Shown: piece after piece, positions 16,847-25,585 of the stretch
Position numbering within the stretch: position 1 is the first letter of the stretch
Layout of the letters: each line of letters begins with the position of its first letter
Source of the DNA: Bacteroidales bacterium M8
GTDB lineage: Bacteria > Bacteroidota > Bacteroidia > Bacteroidales > Muribaculaceae
Assembly (NCBI GenBank): GCA_001689495.1
Contig: LUJS01000049.1
Span: 1 to 57,043, forward strand
Length of the DNA stretch: 57,043 nucleotides
Direction: 5' to 3'
Program-made: the position numbers and the translations under genes
The notes under the pieces: generated by a model
Databases searched by the model: none
Told to the model about the DNA's origin: nothing
Seen by the model: only the letters and a program-made list of their open reading frames with translations

Positions 16847-18198
16847 CACGCCTTCTCCTGCTCTTCATCTCACTGCTCGGTGCTTTCGTCCCGGCCTTGG
16901 GCAATACCAATGTTTACATGCTGCGTCTCGACGACGAAATCGGCTCAAGCACTTGGCACTATACCCGTCAGGCGCTCGACGAGGCCGCAGACCGCAACGC
17001 CGACATGATCGTGGTGCACCTCAACACCTATGGCGGCTCGGTGGTACATGCCGACTCGATACGCACCGCACTGCTCAACTCGCCGCTGCCGGTCGTGGCT
17101 TTCGTCGACAACAACGCAGCCTCGGCGGGCGCGCTGATAGCTCTGGCATGCGACACCGTCGTGATGCGAGGTGGTGCCACCATGGGTGCCGTGACGGTGG
17201 TCAACGGAGCCGACGGCGCGGCCATGCCCGACAAATACCAGTCGTACATGCGCGCCATTATGCGCTCGACAGCCGAGAGGCACGGCAAGACCGCCGACGG
17301 CAACTGGCGCCGTGACCCGCTCATAGCCGAGGCTATGGTTGATTCGCGCGTGCAGGTGCCGGGACTCATTGACTCGACCCGCGTACTCACGTTCACCACC
17401 GACGAGGCCCTCAAGTGGGGTTATGCCGACTCAAAGGCCGAGTCCGTGCCGGAACTGCTCTCGCAACTCGGCGTCAAGGACTATGTCATCGAGCAATACA
17501 ACCCCACGTGGACCGACCGCCTGATAGGATTCTTCACGTCTCCGGCGGTTCAGGCCATACTTATCATGGTCATCGTGGGAGGCATATACATGGAGCTCCA
17601 TACCTCGGGCATGGGATTCCCTTCGGCCGCGGCACTCATTGCAGCCGTGCTCTACTTCCTGCCCATCTACATCACGGGCATTGCCTCGTCATGGATAATA
17701 CTACTGTTCGTGGCCGGCCTGATACTGATTCTGCTCGAGATATTCGTTGTGCCGGGATTCGGAGTCACGGGCATCTCGGGCATAGTGTGCATCTCGGCGG
17801 CACTCATACTCGGATTGATAGAGAATTACACGTTCACCGTCAGCCACGCATCCGCCACGGCGGTATGGTGGTCGGTTTGCATATTCCTCGCCGGCATAAT
17901 TCTGGCCATCCTACTCGTCTGGTACCTGACATCATCGCACGGTCCGAAATGGGTAAGACGCCACACCGACCTGACAAAAGAACTGCGATCGGACGAGGGT
18001 TTCATCGGCGTGGACATGCAGCCTGTATCATACATCGGCCTGTCGGGCACGGCGATAACCGACATGCGCCCGTCGGGCAAGGTGGAAATTGACGGTGAGA
18101 GGCTCGATGCAGTCTCGACCGAGGGTTTCATCCACGCCGGGACAAGGGTTAAGGTGACGAAATATGAAAACGCCCAGATCTATGTCAGGGAATATTGA
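16843..18198 (+). CDS. NfeD-family membrane-bound serine protease
   Basis: A 451-aa long-form NfeD protein. After a signal peptide (MTRLLLLFISLLGAFVPALG) comes a ClpP-like protease domain with HLNTYGGSV and the active-site serine in NNAASAGALIALACD. A plausible general-base lysine lies in MPDKYQSYMR. Four or five transmembrane helices (about 235-370) lead to a C-terminal OB-fold NfeD domain (GFIGVDMQPVSYIGLSGTA). Relatives cleave membrane proteins and partner with SPFH/stomatin proteins, but none is next to it here. The frame is open far upstream; the ATG at 16843, overlapping the previous stop, gives the correct signal peptide. Confidence 0.9.
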   Translation: MTRLLLLFISLLGAFVPALGNTNVYMLRLDDEIGSSTWHYTRQALDEAADRNADMIVVHLNTYGGSVVHADSIRTALLNSPLPVVAFVDNNAASAGALIALACDTVVMRGGATMGAVTVVNGADGAAMPDKYQSYMRAIMRSTAERHGKTADGNWRRDPLIAEAMVDSRVQVPGLIDSTRVLTFTTDEALKWGYADSKAESVPELLSQLGVKDYVIEQYNPTWTDRLIGFFTSPAVQAILIMVIVGGIYMELHTSGMGFPSAAALIAAVLYFLPIYITGIASSWIILLFVAGLILILLEIFVVPGFGVTGISGIVCISAALILGLIENYTFTVSHASATAVWWSVCIFLAGIILAILLVWYLTSSHGPKWVRRHTDLTKELRSDEGFIGVDMQPVSYIGLSGTAITDMRPSGKVEIDGERLDAVSTEGFIHAGTRVKVTKYENAQIYVREY

Positions 18199-18955
18199 CG
18201 CCGTCGGCATTATCCCGGCCAGATGGGGCTCGTCAAGGCTCCCCGGCAAGCCGCTTGCGATGATCGGGGGCATGACTATGATCGAACGTGTCTGGCGTAG
18301 GGCGAAACGCGCCCTGCCGCGGGTTGTCATAGCCACCGACGACGAGCGCATAGCCACGGCAGCCGAAAGATTCGGAGCCGAGACGGTGATGACATCACCC
18401 GACTGTCCCAACGGAACGTCGAGGGTACTCGAGGCCTATGGCAAAACAGGCCGCGGCGAGAAGATAATCGTCAACATACAGGGTGACGAGCCATTTGTCG
18501 ACCCCGACACAATCCTCGGCACAGCACGACTACTGATTGACAATGCCGAAGCGGACATAGCCACCTCGGCGACTCTCTTCAGGGGCACCTACGACGACCT
18601 TGCAGACCCCAACAGAGTCAAGGTCACGGTCGACAGCCGCGGACGGGCCATCTGTTTCAGCCGATCGGTGATACCTTTCGTCCGAGGCATCGAACCCGAA
18701 AAATGGCCCGAGATGCATCGGTATTACATCCACACAGGGCTCTACGCATATCGCGCCGATGCTCTTGAGCGACTTGTCCTGATGCCAGAAACGCCCCTCG
18801 AGCGTTGCGAGAGGCTCGAACAGTTGCGCTGGCTCGAAAACGGCGAGCGCATAATGGTATCGCTCTCCGAAAGCCGCCCGCATATCGCCGTCGACACGGC
18901 CGAAGACCTCGACAAGGCGGTTGCGGCTCTTGGTAGATTCGGCGAAATTGATTAA
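18182..18955 (+). CDS. kdsB: CMP-KDO synthetase
   Basis: A 257-aa 3-deoxy-manno-octulosonate cytidylyltransferase that activates KDO for lipid A core synthesis. The nucleotide-binding motif IIPARWGSSRLPGKPL, IVNIQGDEPF, and HTGLYAYR near 190 match the family. I place the start at 18182 (MSGNIDAVGIIPAR), 17 bp inside the end of the NfeD gene. The ATG at 18164 would add six residues and lengthen the overlap to 35 bp. The protein marks the organism as having an LPS outer membrane. Confidence 0.95.
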   Translation: MSGNIDAVGIIPARWGSSRLPGKPLAMIGGMTMIERVWRRAKRALPRVVIATDDERIATAAERFGAETVMTSPDCPNGTSRVLEAYGKTGRGEKIIVNIQGDEPFVDPDTILGTARLLIDNAEADIATSATLFRGTYDDLADPNRVKVTVDSRGRAICFSRSVIPFVRGIEPEKWPEMHRYYIHTGLYAYRADALERLVLMPETPLERCERLEQLRWLENGERIMVSLSESRPHIAVDTAEDLDKAVAALGRFGEID

Positions 18956-18960
18956 CTTTG
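18930..18960 (+). promoter_or_regulatory. Promoter of the pyrK operon
   Basis: TTG (18930-18932), exactly 20 bp, then TAACTTTG (18953-18960): a perfect Bacteroidetes promoter. It overlaps the last codons of kdsB and lies 36 bp before the pyrK ATG. Confidence 0.85.
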
Positions 18961-18996
18961 CCTGTCACATCATGCCTTATATCGAAAACTGAAAGA

Positions 18997-19767
18997 ATGA
19001 AACAAGTTAAAGATTTCAAAGTCACTCATTCACAGCACTACAATGACCTATATTCGCTGATCAGAGTAACTCCCGCCGACGGCTCGCACCTGCCCGAGAT
19101 GGATCCCGGACAATTCGTGCAGATTGCCGTCGAGACACCCGGCGTCTTTCTGCGCCGTCCCATCTCTGTCAACGATGTCGATACTGAATCAAACACCCTC
19201 GACCTGCTCGTGCGCCGTGCCGGCAAAGGCACTTCGGCCCTCATCACGCTCAGCGAGGGGGACATACTGAACATACTGCTGCCGCTCGGCAACGGGTTCA
19301 CCGTTGACGCCCCCGAACAGTCGGGCCGTCTGCTCCTCGTAGGTGGCGGCGTAGGCGTGGCACCGTTGCTCTATCTGGGCCGCGTGCTTCGCAAGAACGG
19401 CCTGCAGCCCGAGTTTCTGCTCGGAGCTCGCAGCGGCTCGGACGTGCTGCGACTCGACGACTTCAAGTCGATAGGTCCAGTTCATGTCTCGACCGAAGAC
19501 GGCTCGATGGGCGAGAAAGGTCTCGTGACCGCACATTCGGTCTGGAACAGCGACATTGCCCGCATATATTGCTGCGGCCCCGGCCCGATGATGAAGGCCG
19601 TGGCGGCTCTGGCCAAGCAGAAAGGGACAGACTGCGAGGTCTCGCTCGAAAACATGATGGCCTGCGGTCTCGGCGCCTGCCTGTGCTGTGTCGAGAACAC
19701 CGTTCAGGGCAATCTCTGCGTCTGCACGTACGGCCCGGTATTCAACATCAACATGCTCAACTGGTAA
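18997..19767 (+). CDS. pyrK: Dihydroorotate dehydrogenase B, electron-transfer subunit
   Basis: A 256-aa flavin/iron-sulfur subunit that passes electrons from the PyrD FMN to NAD+. The FAD-binding RRPISVND, NAD-binding LLLVGGGVGVAPL, YCCGPGPMMKA, and the C-terminal 2Fe-2S cysteines (MACGLGACLCC, then LCVC) are all present. The start is the ATG at 18997. The frame opens earlier at 18958, but that falls inside the promoter's -7 element. pyrD starts seven bases after its stop. Confidence 0.96.
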   Translation: MKQVKDFKVTHSQHYNDLYSLIRVTPADGSHLPEMDPGQFVQIAVETPGVFLRRPISVNDVDTESNTLDLLVRRAGKGTSALITLSEGDILNILLPLGNGFTVDAPEQSGRLLLVGGGVGVAPLLYLGRVLRKNGLQPEFLLGARSGSDVLRLDDFKSIGPVHVSTEDGSMGEKGLVTAHSVWNSDIARIYCCGPGPMMKAVAALAKQKGTDCEVSLENMMACGLGACLCCVENTVQGNLCVCTYGPVFNINMLNW

Positions 19768-19774
19768 AATCAAA

Positions 19775-20683
19775 ATGGCTAATCTTTCTGTAAAAATAGG
19801 CTCGCTCGAGCTCAACAATCCCGTGCTCACGGCATCGGGAACTTTCGGCTACGGAATGGAATTCGAGCCGTTTATCGACCTCAACCGTCTGGGCGGATAC
19901 ATCGTCAAGGGCACCACCCTCAATCCCCGCGAGGGCAATCCCTATCCCCGCATGGTCGAGACCCCCTCGGGCATGCTCAATGCCGTCGGACTGCAGAACA
20001 AAGGCGTGGACTATTTCATCGAGAACATATATCCCTATATCTCCGAGAGATACACCTCGCACCTCATAGTCAATGTCTCGGGCGCCAAGGTCGAGGACTA
20101 TGTCGAGACGGCCCGCCGCCTCAATGCGCTCGACAAGGTCAGCGCCATCGAGGTCAATATCTCGTGCCCCAACGTAAAGGAGGGCGGCATGGCCTTCGGC
20201 ACGACCACAAAGGGCGCGGCCGAGGTGACCAAGGCAATCCGTGCCGCATACGACAAGACACTGATTGTCAAGCTCTCGCCCAACGTGACCAGCATCGCCG
20301 ACATAGCCAAGGCAGTCGAGGCCGAAGGCGCCGATTCGGTCTCGCTCATCAACACCCTCATGGGCATGAGCATTGACGTGGAACGCAGGCGTCCGCACCT
20401 GTCGACCGTCACCGGCGGCCTCTCGGGACCTGCCGTTCGACCCGTGGCCGTGAGGATGGTGTGGCAGACCGCCAAGGCCGTCAACATACCCGTCATTGGC
20501 CTCGGCGGCATCATGAACGGCCGCGACGCCATCGAATTCATGCTGGCCGGCGCCACTGCCGTCGAGCTGGGCACTGCCAACTTCATAGACCCCGCCGTGA
20601 CGATGAAGGTGATAGACTTCATGGACGATTATTGCTCGAGACACGGCATCAAGGACATCAACGAAATAATCGGTTGTATATGA
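19775..20683 (+). CDS. pyrD: Dihydroorotate dehydrogenase B, catalytic subunit
   Basis: A 302-aa TIM-barrel FMN enzyme of class 1B that oxidises dihydroorotate to orotate in pyrimidine synthesis. The active-site cysteine is in NISCPNVKEGG. FMN-binding segments include VIGLGGIMNGRDA near 248 and AVELGTANF near 267. Pairing with PyrK gives the NAD-linked heterotetramer. The frame is open back into pyrK, but the ATG at 19775 (MANLSVKIGSLEL) is the correct start. The stop overlaps the next gene by ATGA. Confidence 0.97.
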   Translation: MANLSVKIGSLELNNPVLTASGTFGYGMEFEPFIDLNRLGGYIVKGTTLNPREGNPYPRMVETPSGMLNAVGLQNKGVDYFIENIYPYISERYTSHLIVNVSGAKVEDYVETARRLNALDKVSAIEVNISCPNVKEGGMAFGTTTKGAAEVTKAIRAAYDKTLIVKLSPNVTSIADIAKAVEAEGADSVSLINTLMGMSIDVERRRPHLSTVTGGLSGPAVRPVAVRMVWQTAKAVNIPVIGLGGIMNGRDAIEFMLAGATAVELGTANFIDPAVTMKVIDFMDDYCSRHGIKDINEIIGCI

Positions 20684-21075
20684 AACCTCTCTGCATGGCG
20701 CTCGCAGCCACGGCCATTCTGTGTCTTTCGGCATGTTCGAAACTCTCTGACGAGGCCAAGGCCATCGTGGGCACGTACTATAACACCGAACTCTCGCAGA
20801 CCGAGCCGGTGATGGAACTGCGCGCCGACGGCACATGCCTCGTGCGCGCCATCAGGCCGGGAGTGCTCACATACAGCGTCGAGGGCACATGGAACGTCAT
20901 GGCCGACTCGCTGAAGATGGAGCTGAACCCGTCGACCCTCGTCTGCGAGGGCGACTCGCTGCTCGTGGGACGCATCCCCGAACGCTATGCCAGCAAGATC
21001 ATAGACCACAACGACTTCAACCTGCAGCTCGAACAGGGTGGCGCGACATATCTCTATCAGCGTCACGCAAGATAA
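20680..21075 (+). CDS. Small predicted lipoprotein
   Basis: A 131-aa protein with a lipoprotein signal (MKPLCMALAATAILCLSAC, cysteine at 19). The mature part (IVGTYYNTELSQTEPVMELRADGTCLV, then VEGTWNVMADSL) looks like a small beta-rich, lipocalin-like domain in which G-T-Y/W motifs start strands. Function unknown. It overlaps the pyrD stop by ATGA, so it is translated with pyrimidine genes, though a link to that pathway is not evident. Confidence 0.75.
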   Translation: MKPLCMALAATAILCLSACSKLSDEAKAIVGTYYNTELSQTEPVMELRADGTCLVRAIRPGVLTYSVEGTWNVMADSLKMELNPSTLVCEGDSLLVGRIPERYASKIIDHNDFNLQLEQGGATYLYQRHAR

Positions 21076-21105
21076 CACATCCTCTGCCTCTCAACTCCAC
21101 AGACA

Positions 21106-21582
21106 ATGAATCCAGCAAGTCTTCTCAGACCCCTACTCCCTCTCTTCGCCGCCGCGGTGGCTCTGACCTCATGCGATTCGCACAGATCGGTATCCGAACA
21201 GGTCGCCGAGGCCGAAATGGCCATGGTCGGCTTTGATGTCGCCACCACAAGACAGATATGCGACAGAATAATGACCGACTCGGTGGCCCGAGGCTCGATC
21301 ACGGCCACTGAACTGGCCCGCCTCTCGATACTCTACATGCAGCTCAACGAGATGACCGACGACCACGAGGCTGTCGACCTCGCGGCAGACTGTTTCCGCG
21401 AGGCGTTTCAGGAAAATGCCGACTCGGCCAGAATCTTTTACGAGAACCTCCCCGTGTCGCTCGACAAGTATGTCATGACGCTATCCTCGATAGTCCACTC
21501 GATGGACAATCCCAAGCAACTCGAGGGATTCAGCGAGGGCAATCACGAGTTTGCAGATTCAATCGCCAACGAAGCCGAATAA
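21106..21582 (+). CDS. Predicted lipoprotein, helical
   Basis: A 158-aa protein with a lipoprotein signal (LFAAAVALTSC, cysteine near 23). The rest is mostly helical, with acidic patches, and has no motif I recognise. It lies 30 bp after the previous lipoprotein gene and 6 bp before the SUI1 gene. It may be a periplasm-facing lipoprotein of unknown role. Confidence 0.7.
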   Translation: MNPASLLRPLLPLFAAAVALTSCDSHRSVSEQVAEAEMAMVGFDVATTRQICDRIMTDSVARGSITATELARLSILYMQLNEMTDDHEAVDLAADCFREAFQENADSARIFYENLPVSLDKYVMTLSSIVHSMDNPKQLEGFSEGNHEFADSIANEAE

Positions 21583-21588
21583 ACCGCA

Positions 21589-21912
21589 ATGGACTGGAAA
21601 GACATTCTCAGCCAAAAAGTTGAGTCAGGCGAACTTACCCGCGAGGACTCGACTCCCGAGCCCGTCGCACAGGGCCCCGAGGCCAAAGACACCCTGCATG
21701 TCGTGATAGACCGCAAGGGGCGCAAGGGCAAGACCGCCACGATTGTCGAGGGTTTCACCTGCCCCGACGACGAGGTGGCCAAGATTGCCTCTCGCCTCAA
21801 GACCCGGCTCGGCACGGGAGGATCGTCGCGCGGAGGCGAGATACTGATACAGGGCGACGTGGCCGACAAGGTGCGCGGCGCGCTGAAAGAGATGGGATTC
21901 AAGGTCAAATGA
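21589..21912 (+). CDS. SUI1/eIF1-like translation factor (YciH family)
   Basis: A 107-aa protein with a C-terminal SUI1 domain. The basic loop RKGRKGKTATIVEGF, LGTGGSSRGGEILIQGD and a final alpha/beta segment match the bacterial YciH group. The N-terminal 35 residues are a flexible, acidic extension. YciH-type proteins can influence initiation fidelity; the role in Bacteroidota is not established. It overlaps the helicase gene by ATGA. Confidence 0.9.
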   Translation: MDWKDILSQKVESGELTREDSTPEPVAQGPEAKDTLHVVIDRKGRKGKTATIVEGFTCPDDEVAKIASRLKTRLGTGGSSRGGEILIQGDVADKVRGALKEMGFKVK

Positions 21913-24900
21913 TAAGCATCTACAAGGCTTCGGCCGGATCGGGCAAGACGTTCACCCTTGCCCGCGAATACATCAAGCTGATACTCGGACGCAAGGGTGA
22001 GGATGGCCGATACCGCCTGCGCCGTCCGGGCAGTCAGCCGTTGCACGGATCCGTGCTCGCCATCACCTTCACCAACAAGGCGACCGAGGAGATGAAGGGG
22101 CGCATAATCCACGAGCTGGCCGTCATAGCCGGCGCCGAGAAAGGCTGGACCGAGCCCAGCCCGCACCAAGAGAAACTGTGCGAGATATTCGGTTGTTCGG
22201 CCAAACAGCTTGCCGACGTGGCCCTCGAGTCGCTGAAAGAGCTGCTCTACGATTTCAACCGATTCAATGTCAGCACCATAGACTCGTTCTTCCAGATGGT
22301 GTTGCGCTCGTTTGCCCACGAGGCCGAAGTCTCGGGCTCGTACGAAGTCGAGCTCGACGACCGCGGCGTCATTGCCATGAGCATCGACAATCTGCTTCAG
22401 GACCTCAACCACGCCCGTCAGACCAAGGAATCACAGCGGCTCATCGAGTGGCTGACCCGCTTCATGACCAAGCTGATCGAGGACGGCAAGTCGTTCAACA
22501 TCTTCAACCGCTCCTCACAGGTACACGAGGACCTCATCACGTTCATAGCCGACATATCGGACGACACGTATCGCGACAACGAGAAACGCATCATCGGCTA
22601 TCTTTCGGACCCTGCGAAATTCGACACCTTCAGGTCGATGCTCGAGGGCAAAATCAAGAACATCTGCGACAACACCGCAAACGCCTGCCGTGCGGCGATA
22701 GCCGTGATGAAGCGGTCTGACAGCGAGGGCCGTTGCAAGGGCACCGTCCACTCTACCATCGCCACCGCCATACACAACTGGGCGGCGACCGGCTACTATA
22801 ACACACCCTCACTATCGGCCACCTTGCTGAAAGCCATCGACGACATCGAATCCGCCTATGTCAGCAATGGCCGCACGTCGCCGATCAGGGCAGAGCTCGA
22901 CCCGGCACTTGGCGACGCACTGCAGGCCATAGGTCAGGGATTCGAGCGCGTCAACATGCTGCGGCTCATATCGTCCAACATCTATCAGATGGGACTGCTG
23001 GCCCGCGTGACCGAATATCTCAACCGATACCGCATCGAGAACTCGACCATATTGCTCAGCGACACCAACGCCCTGCTGGCCAAGGTGATCGGTGGCGAGA
23101 ACTCGCCGTTTCTCTACGAGAAGGTCGGCGTCAGGTTCAACCACTATCTCATAGACGAGTTTCAGGACACATCATGGAGCCAGTGGCAGAATCTGAATCC
23201 CCTCATAGAGGAGAGCCTGTCCGAAGACCACGACAACCTTGTCATCGGCGACGAGAAACAATGCATCTACCGTTTTCGCGGCAGTGACCCAACGCTGCTC
23301 CACACGCTCGACAGTCAACACGCAGGTCGTGCTGAAGTGCATGGCGAGAGCATCGAGGAGAATACCAACTGGCGCTCGTCGGCATCAGTCATAAGATTCA
23401 ACAACACCCTGTTCAGCGCGCTGGCATCCTCACAAGATTTCTCGGACATATACTCCGGAGTGGCCCAGCAGGTGTCGGGCAAGCACCTCGACCATACCGG
23501 TTATGTCAACTTCAGGGTATTCGAGGGTCAGCGCGGCAGCGACGAGGCTGACGAGCTTGCCCTCGACAACCTCACCGAGCATCTGCGCCGTCAACTGTCA
23601 TCGGGCTACAGGCCCGGCGACATAGCCATACTGGTCCGCACTTGGCGCGAGGGGGAGAAAGCCATCACCCACCTCGAGAGGGTCAAGGCCGAGGACCCGG
23701 ATTTCCCCTCGTTCAACATCGTGTCAGACAAGTCGCTGCTCATCTCGCGCTCGGCGGCCGTCATGCTGATCGTGAGCCGCCTGCGCTACCTCTCGGCCAT
23801 CGAGTTCACGCCCCGCCATCACAAGAAGAGCCGCCGCGAGATAGCCCGCGTGCTCAACGATTTCGAGGATGCCTTCGCACGCCTCTCGTCAGCCTCCGAG
23901 GCTCTGGCCGAGGCGCTTGAGAAGATGGAGCGACGCAACAGCGAGGACGCGACCGAGGTGCAACCGACCGAAGCGCCCGACGAGGCCATGACCGGGCTTG
24001 ATCTCATATCGCTTGTCGAGACAATAATCGCCACGGTGGTCCCCACAGAGAATCGCGAGCGCGAGGGTGTGTTCCTGACGGCTTTTCAGGACATGGTTGC
24101 CGATTTCGTCTCGAAAGGGCGCGCGGACATTCGCGCATTCCTGCAATGGTGGGACGAGAAGGGACAGAACACCTCGGTGGCCGGTGCGGACGACCCCTCT
24201 GCCCTCAACATCTTAACCATACACAAGTCCAAGGGTCTTGAGTTCAAGTGCGTGCATGTGCCCTTTGCAGGCTTCACGCCCAACAACCGTGCCGTGGACC
24301 GAGCTTGGTTCGAACTGCCCGAAATCGAAGGTATTCCGGCAGACGTGATGCCTCCGATGATGCCCCTCAACATCACCAAGGCGATGTCGCTGACACCGCT
24401 GCGCGAACAGTATGAGGCCTTGCAGCGCGAGAAGCAGCTCGACATGATAAACCTGCTCTATGTCGCCTTGACCCGCGCCGTAGACGAACTGATAGTCGGC
24501 GTCAAGTTGGTTACCACGAAAAAAGGTGATTCGGCCAACTCTCTGGCGCAGGTGATTGTCGACTCGATAAGGTCATGCACGCCCGAGTATTGCGCATCGC
24601 TCGAAAGGGAACACGGCACCGCCACGGGCAAGAAGAGCCCCTATGCCCCGCTCGTTCTGGGCAATGACGGCGTGCTCGAGCTCGGTGCCCCCACGACCCG
24701 TGGCGAGGATTCAGTCAGGAAACACAGTGCCATAATACCGGAGCCCGGCGCCCGAATATCTGAATACGCCGTCGGCGCCGTGTCATCGCCGTGGTCCAAG
24801 ACCCGCATTTCAGACGAGGATGGCCCGAGCTTGGGCATTGCACGCGAGCGTGGCATATTACTGCACTCGCTCCTGTCGCGCATCACCGCCGCGTCAGACA

Positions 24901-25280
24901 TTGACACGGCATTCAACAAGGCCGCGGAGTCGGAAGAGTTCAGAGGACTCACCCCGAACGAAATGGCCGAGCTGCGCGAAATAATAGATCTCCGCGTCAA
25001 TGCACCCGAGGTTCAGAAATGGTTCAAGGGATTCAGCCGCGTACTCACCGAGCGCGAGGTCATGACCACCGACGGACAGCTGAAGCGATTTGACAGGGTG
25101 GTCTGGACATCGGACGGCGAGATACACTTGATTGACTATAAGTCTGGCGACCAGCCCGCCAAGAGATACCGCAAGCAGATGCGCGACTATCTGGCGTTCT
25201 TCAAGTCTATCGGTTATCTCGGGGTCCGCGCCTTCCTCTACTATCTCGACACCGGCAAAATAATCGAAATCGAAGCATGA
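21909..25280 (+). CDS. RecB/AddA-like UvrD-family helicase with PD-(D/E)XK nuclease
   Basis: A 1123-aa superfamily 1A helicase-nuclease. Motif I is at residues 7-14 (ASAGSGKT), motif Ia near 55 (AITFTNKATEEMKGRI), and Walker B is YLIDEFQDTSWSQW near 415. GDEKQCIYRFRGSD follows, and late helicase motifs include ILTIHKSKGLEFK near 770 and LLYVALTRAVDELI near 850. The C-terminal nuclease keeps D1062, D1076 and K1078 (LIDYKSG). This is the architecture of the AddA/RecB subunit of double-strand break resection complexes. The AddB-like partner usual for such enzymes is not adjacent. It overlaps the gene on either side by ATGA. Confidence 0.92.
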   Translation: MISIYKASAGSGKTFTLAREYIKLILGRKGEDGRYRLRRPGSQPLHGSVLAITFTNKATEEMKGRIIHELAVIAGAEKGWTEPSPHQEKLCEIFGCSAKQLADVALESLKELLYDFNRFNVSTIDSFFQMVLRSFAHEAEVSGSYEVELDDRGVIAMSIDNLLQDLNHARQTKESQRLIEWLTRFMTKLIEDGKSFNIFNRSSQVHEDLITFIADISDDTYRDNEKRIIGYLSDPAKFDTFRSMLEGKIKNICDNTANACRAAIAVMKRSDSEGRCKGTVHSTIATAIHNWAATGYYNTPSLSATLLKAIDDIESAYVSNGRTSPIRAELDPALGDALQAIGQGFERVNMLRLISSNIYQMGLLARVTEYLNRYRIENSTILLSDTNALLAKVIGGENSPFLYEKVGVRFNHYLIDEFQDTSWSQWQNLNPLIEESLSEDHDNLVIGDEKQCIYRFRGSDPTLLHTLDSQHAGRAEVHGESIEENTNWRSSASVIRFNNTLFSALASSQDFSDIYSGVAQQVSGKHLDHTGYVNFRVFEGQRGSDEADELALDNLTEHLRRQLSSGYRPGDIAILVRTWREGEKAITHLERVKAEDPDFPSFNIVSDKSLLISRSAAVMLIVSRLRYLSAIEFTPRHHKKSRREIARVLNDFEDAFARLSSASEALAEALEKMERRNSEDATEVQPTEAPDEAMTGLDLISLVETIIATVVPTENREREGVFLTAFQDMVADFVSKGRADIRAFLQWWDEKGQNTSVAGADDPSALNILTIHKSKGLEFKCVHVPFAGFTPNNRAVDRAWFELPEIEGIPADVMPPMMPLNITKAMSLTPLREQYEALQREKQLDMINLLYVALTRAVDELIVGVKLVTTKKGDSANSLAQVIVDSIRSCTPEYCASLEREHGTATGKKSPYAPLVLGNDGVLELGAPTTRGEDSVRKHSAIIPEPGARISEYAVGAVSSPWSKTRISDEDGPSLGIARERGILLHSLLSRITAASDIDTAFNKAAESEEFRGLTPNEMAELREIIDLRVNAPEVQKWFKGFSRVLTEREVMTTDGQLKRFDRVVWTSDGEIHLIDYKSGDQPAKRYRKQMRDYLAFFKSIGYLGVRAFLYYLDTGKIIEIEA

Positions 25281-25447
25281 AGAAGTTTATATCATTCATA
25301 CTCAGCATCATCATACTCGCCGCCATCGGCACGTCGGCGCTCATGTTCACCGGCAGGTATCAGATCGAACAAGCCCTCGTCTGGAGTTTCGTCATCTCCG
25401 CCATCGCCTGCATCGCCTCCGTAATAATGGGCCGAAGAAAAAAATAG
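25277..25447 (+). CDS. 56-aa membrane protein
   Basis: A small protein beginning MKKFISFILSIIILAA, with a first hydrophobic helix (about 4-24), a short polar turn (GRYQIEQALV) and a second helix (36-51), ending in GRRKK. The basic tail suggests a cytoplasmic C-terminus. The ATG overlaps the stop of the helicase gene by ATGA, which strongly supports translation. Function unknown. It is likely the last gene of the pyrK operon. Confidence 0.7.
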   Translation: MKKFISFILSIIILAAIGTSALMFTGRYQIEQALVWSFVISAIACIASVIMGRRKK

Positions 25448-25456
25448 GCTGAAAAA

Positions 25457-25488
25457 TTTGGTTTATAATATAAACCTTATTAACTTTG
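25457..25488 (+). promoter_or_regulatory. Promoter of the membrane protein/winged-helix operon
   Basis: TTTG (25457-25460), exactly 20 bp, then TAACTTTG (25481-25488). The spacer is filled by a perfect palindrome, so a bound protein would block RNA polymerase. Predicted transcription would start near 25494, just before a terminator-like hairpin. Confidence 0.75.
25460..25476 (+). promoter_or_regulatory. Operator-like palindrome, copy 1
   Basis: GGTTTATA-A-TATAAACC is a perfect 8-1-8 inverted repeat that fits exactly between the -33 and -7 elements. A near copy occurs 80 bp downstream. The winged-helix protein encoded by the operon is the natural candidate to bind it (inference). Confidence 0.7.
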
Positions 25489-25499
25489 CAGTCGAATCA

Positions 25500-25528
25500 A
25501 GAGCGGAATCGCGCGACCGCTCTTTTTT
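25500..25528 (+). terminator. Terminator-like hairpin in the leader
   Basis: AGAGCGG (25500-25506) pairs with CCGCTCT (25517-25523) around a 10-nt loop, then six T (25523-25528). It is either the terminator of the upstream pyrK operon or an attenuator for transcripts started at 25481-25488, which would run straight into it. Confidence 0.75.
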
Positions 25529-25539
25529 CAGAGCAAAAT

Positions 25540-25556
25540 GGTTTATAAAATAAACC
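25540..25556 (+). promoter_or_regulatory. Operator-like palindrome, copy 2
   Basis: GGTTTAT-AAA-ATAAACC (7-3-7) differs from copy 1 at one base. It lies 29 bp upstream of the membrane-protein start codon and downstream of the leader hairpin. The flanking AAAAT is shared with copy 1, suggesting duplication. Confidence 0.65.
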
Positions 25557-25585
25557 GAATTTCAAACCACTAAAACTCCATTATT

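Noticed and set aside
19757..20836. Long minus-strand open frame of 359 codons
   Set aside because: It is antisense to pyrD and the following lipoprotein; composition is that of a shadow.
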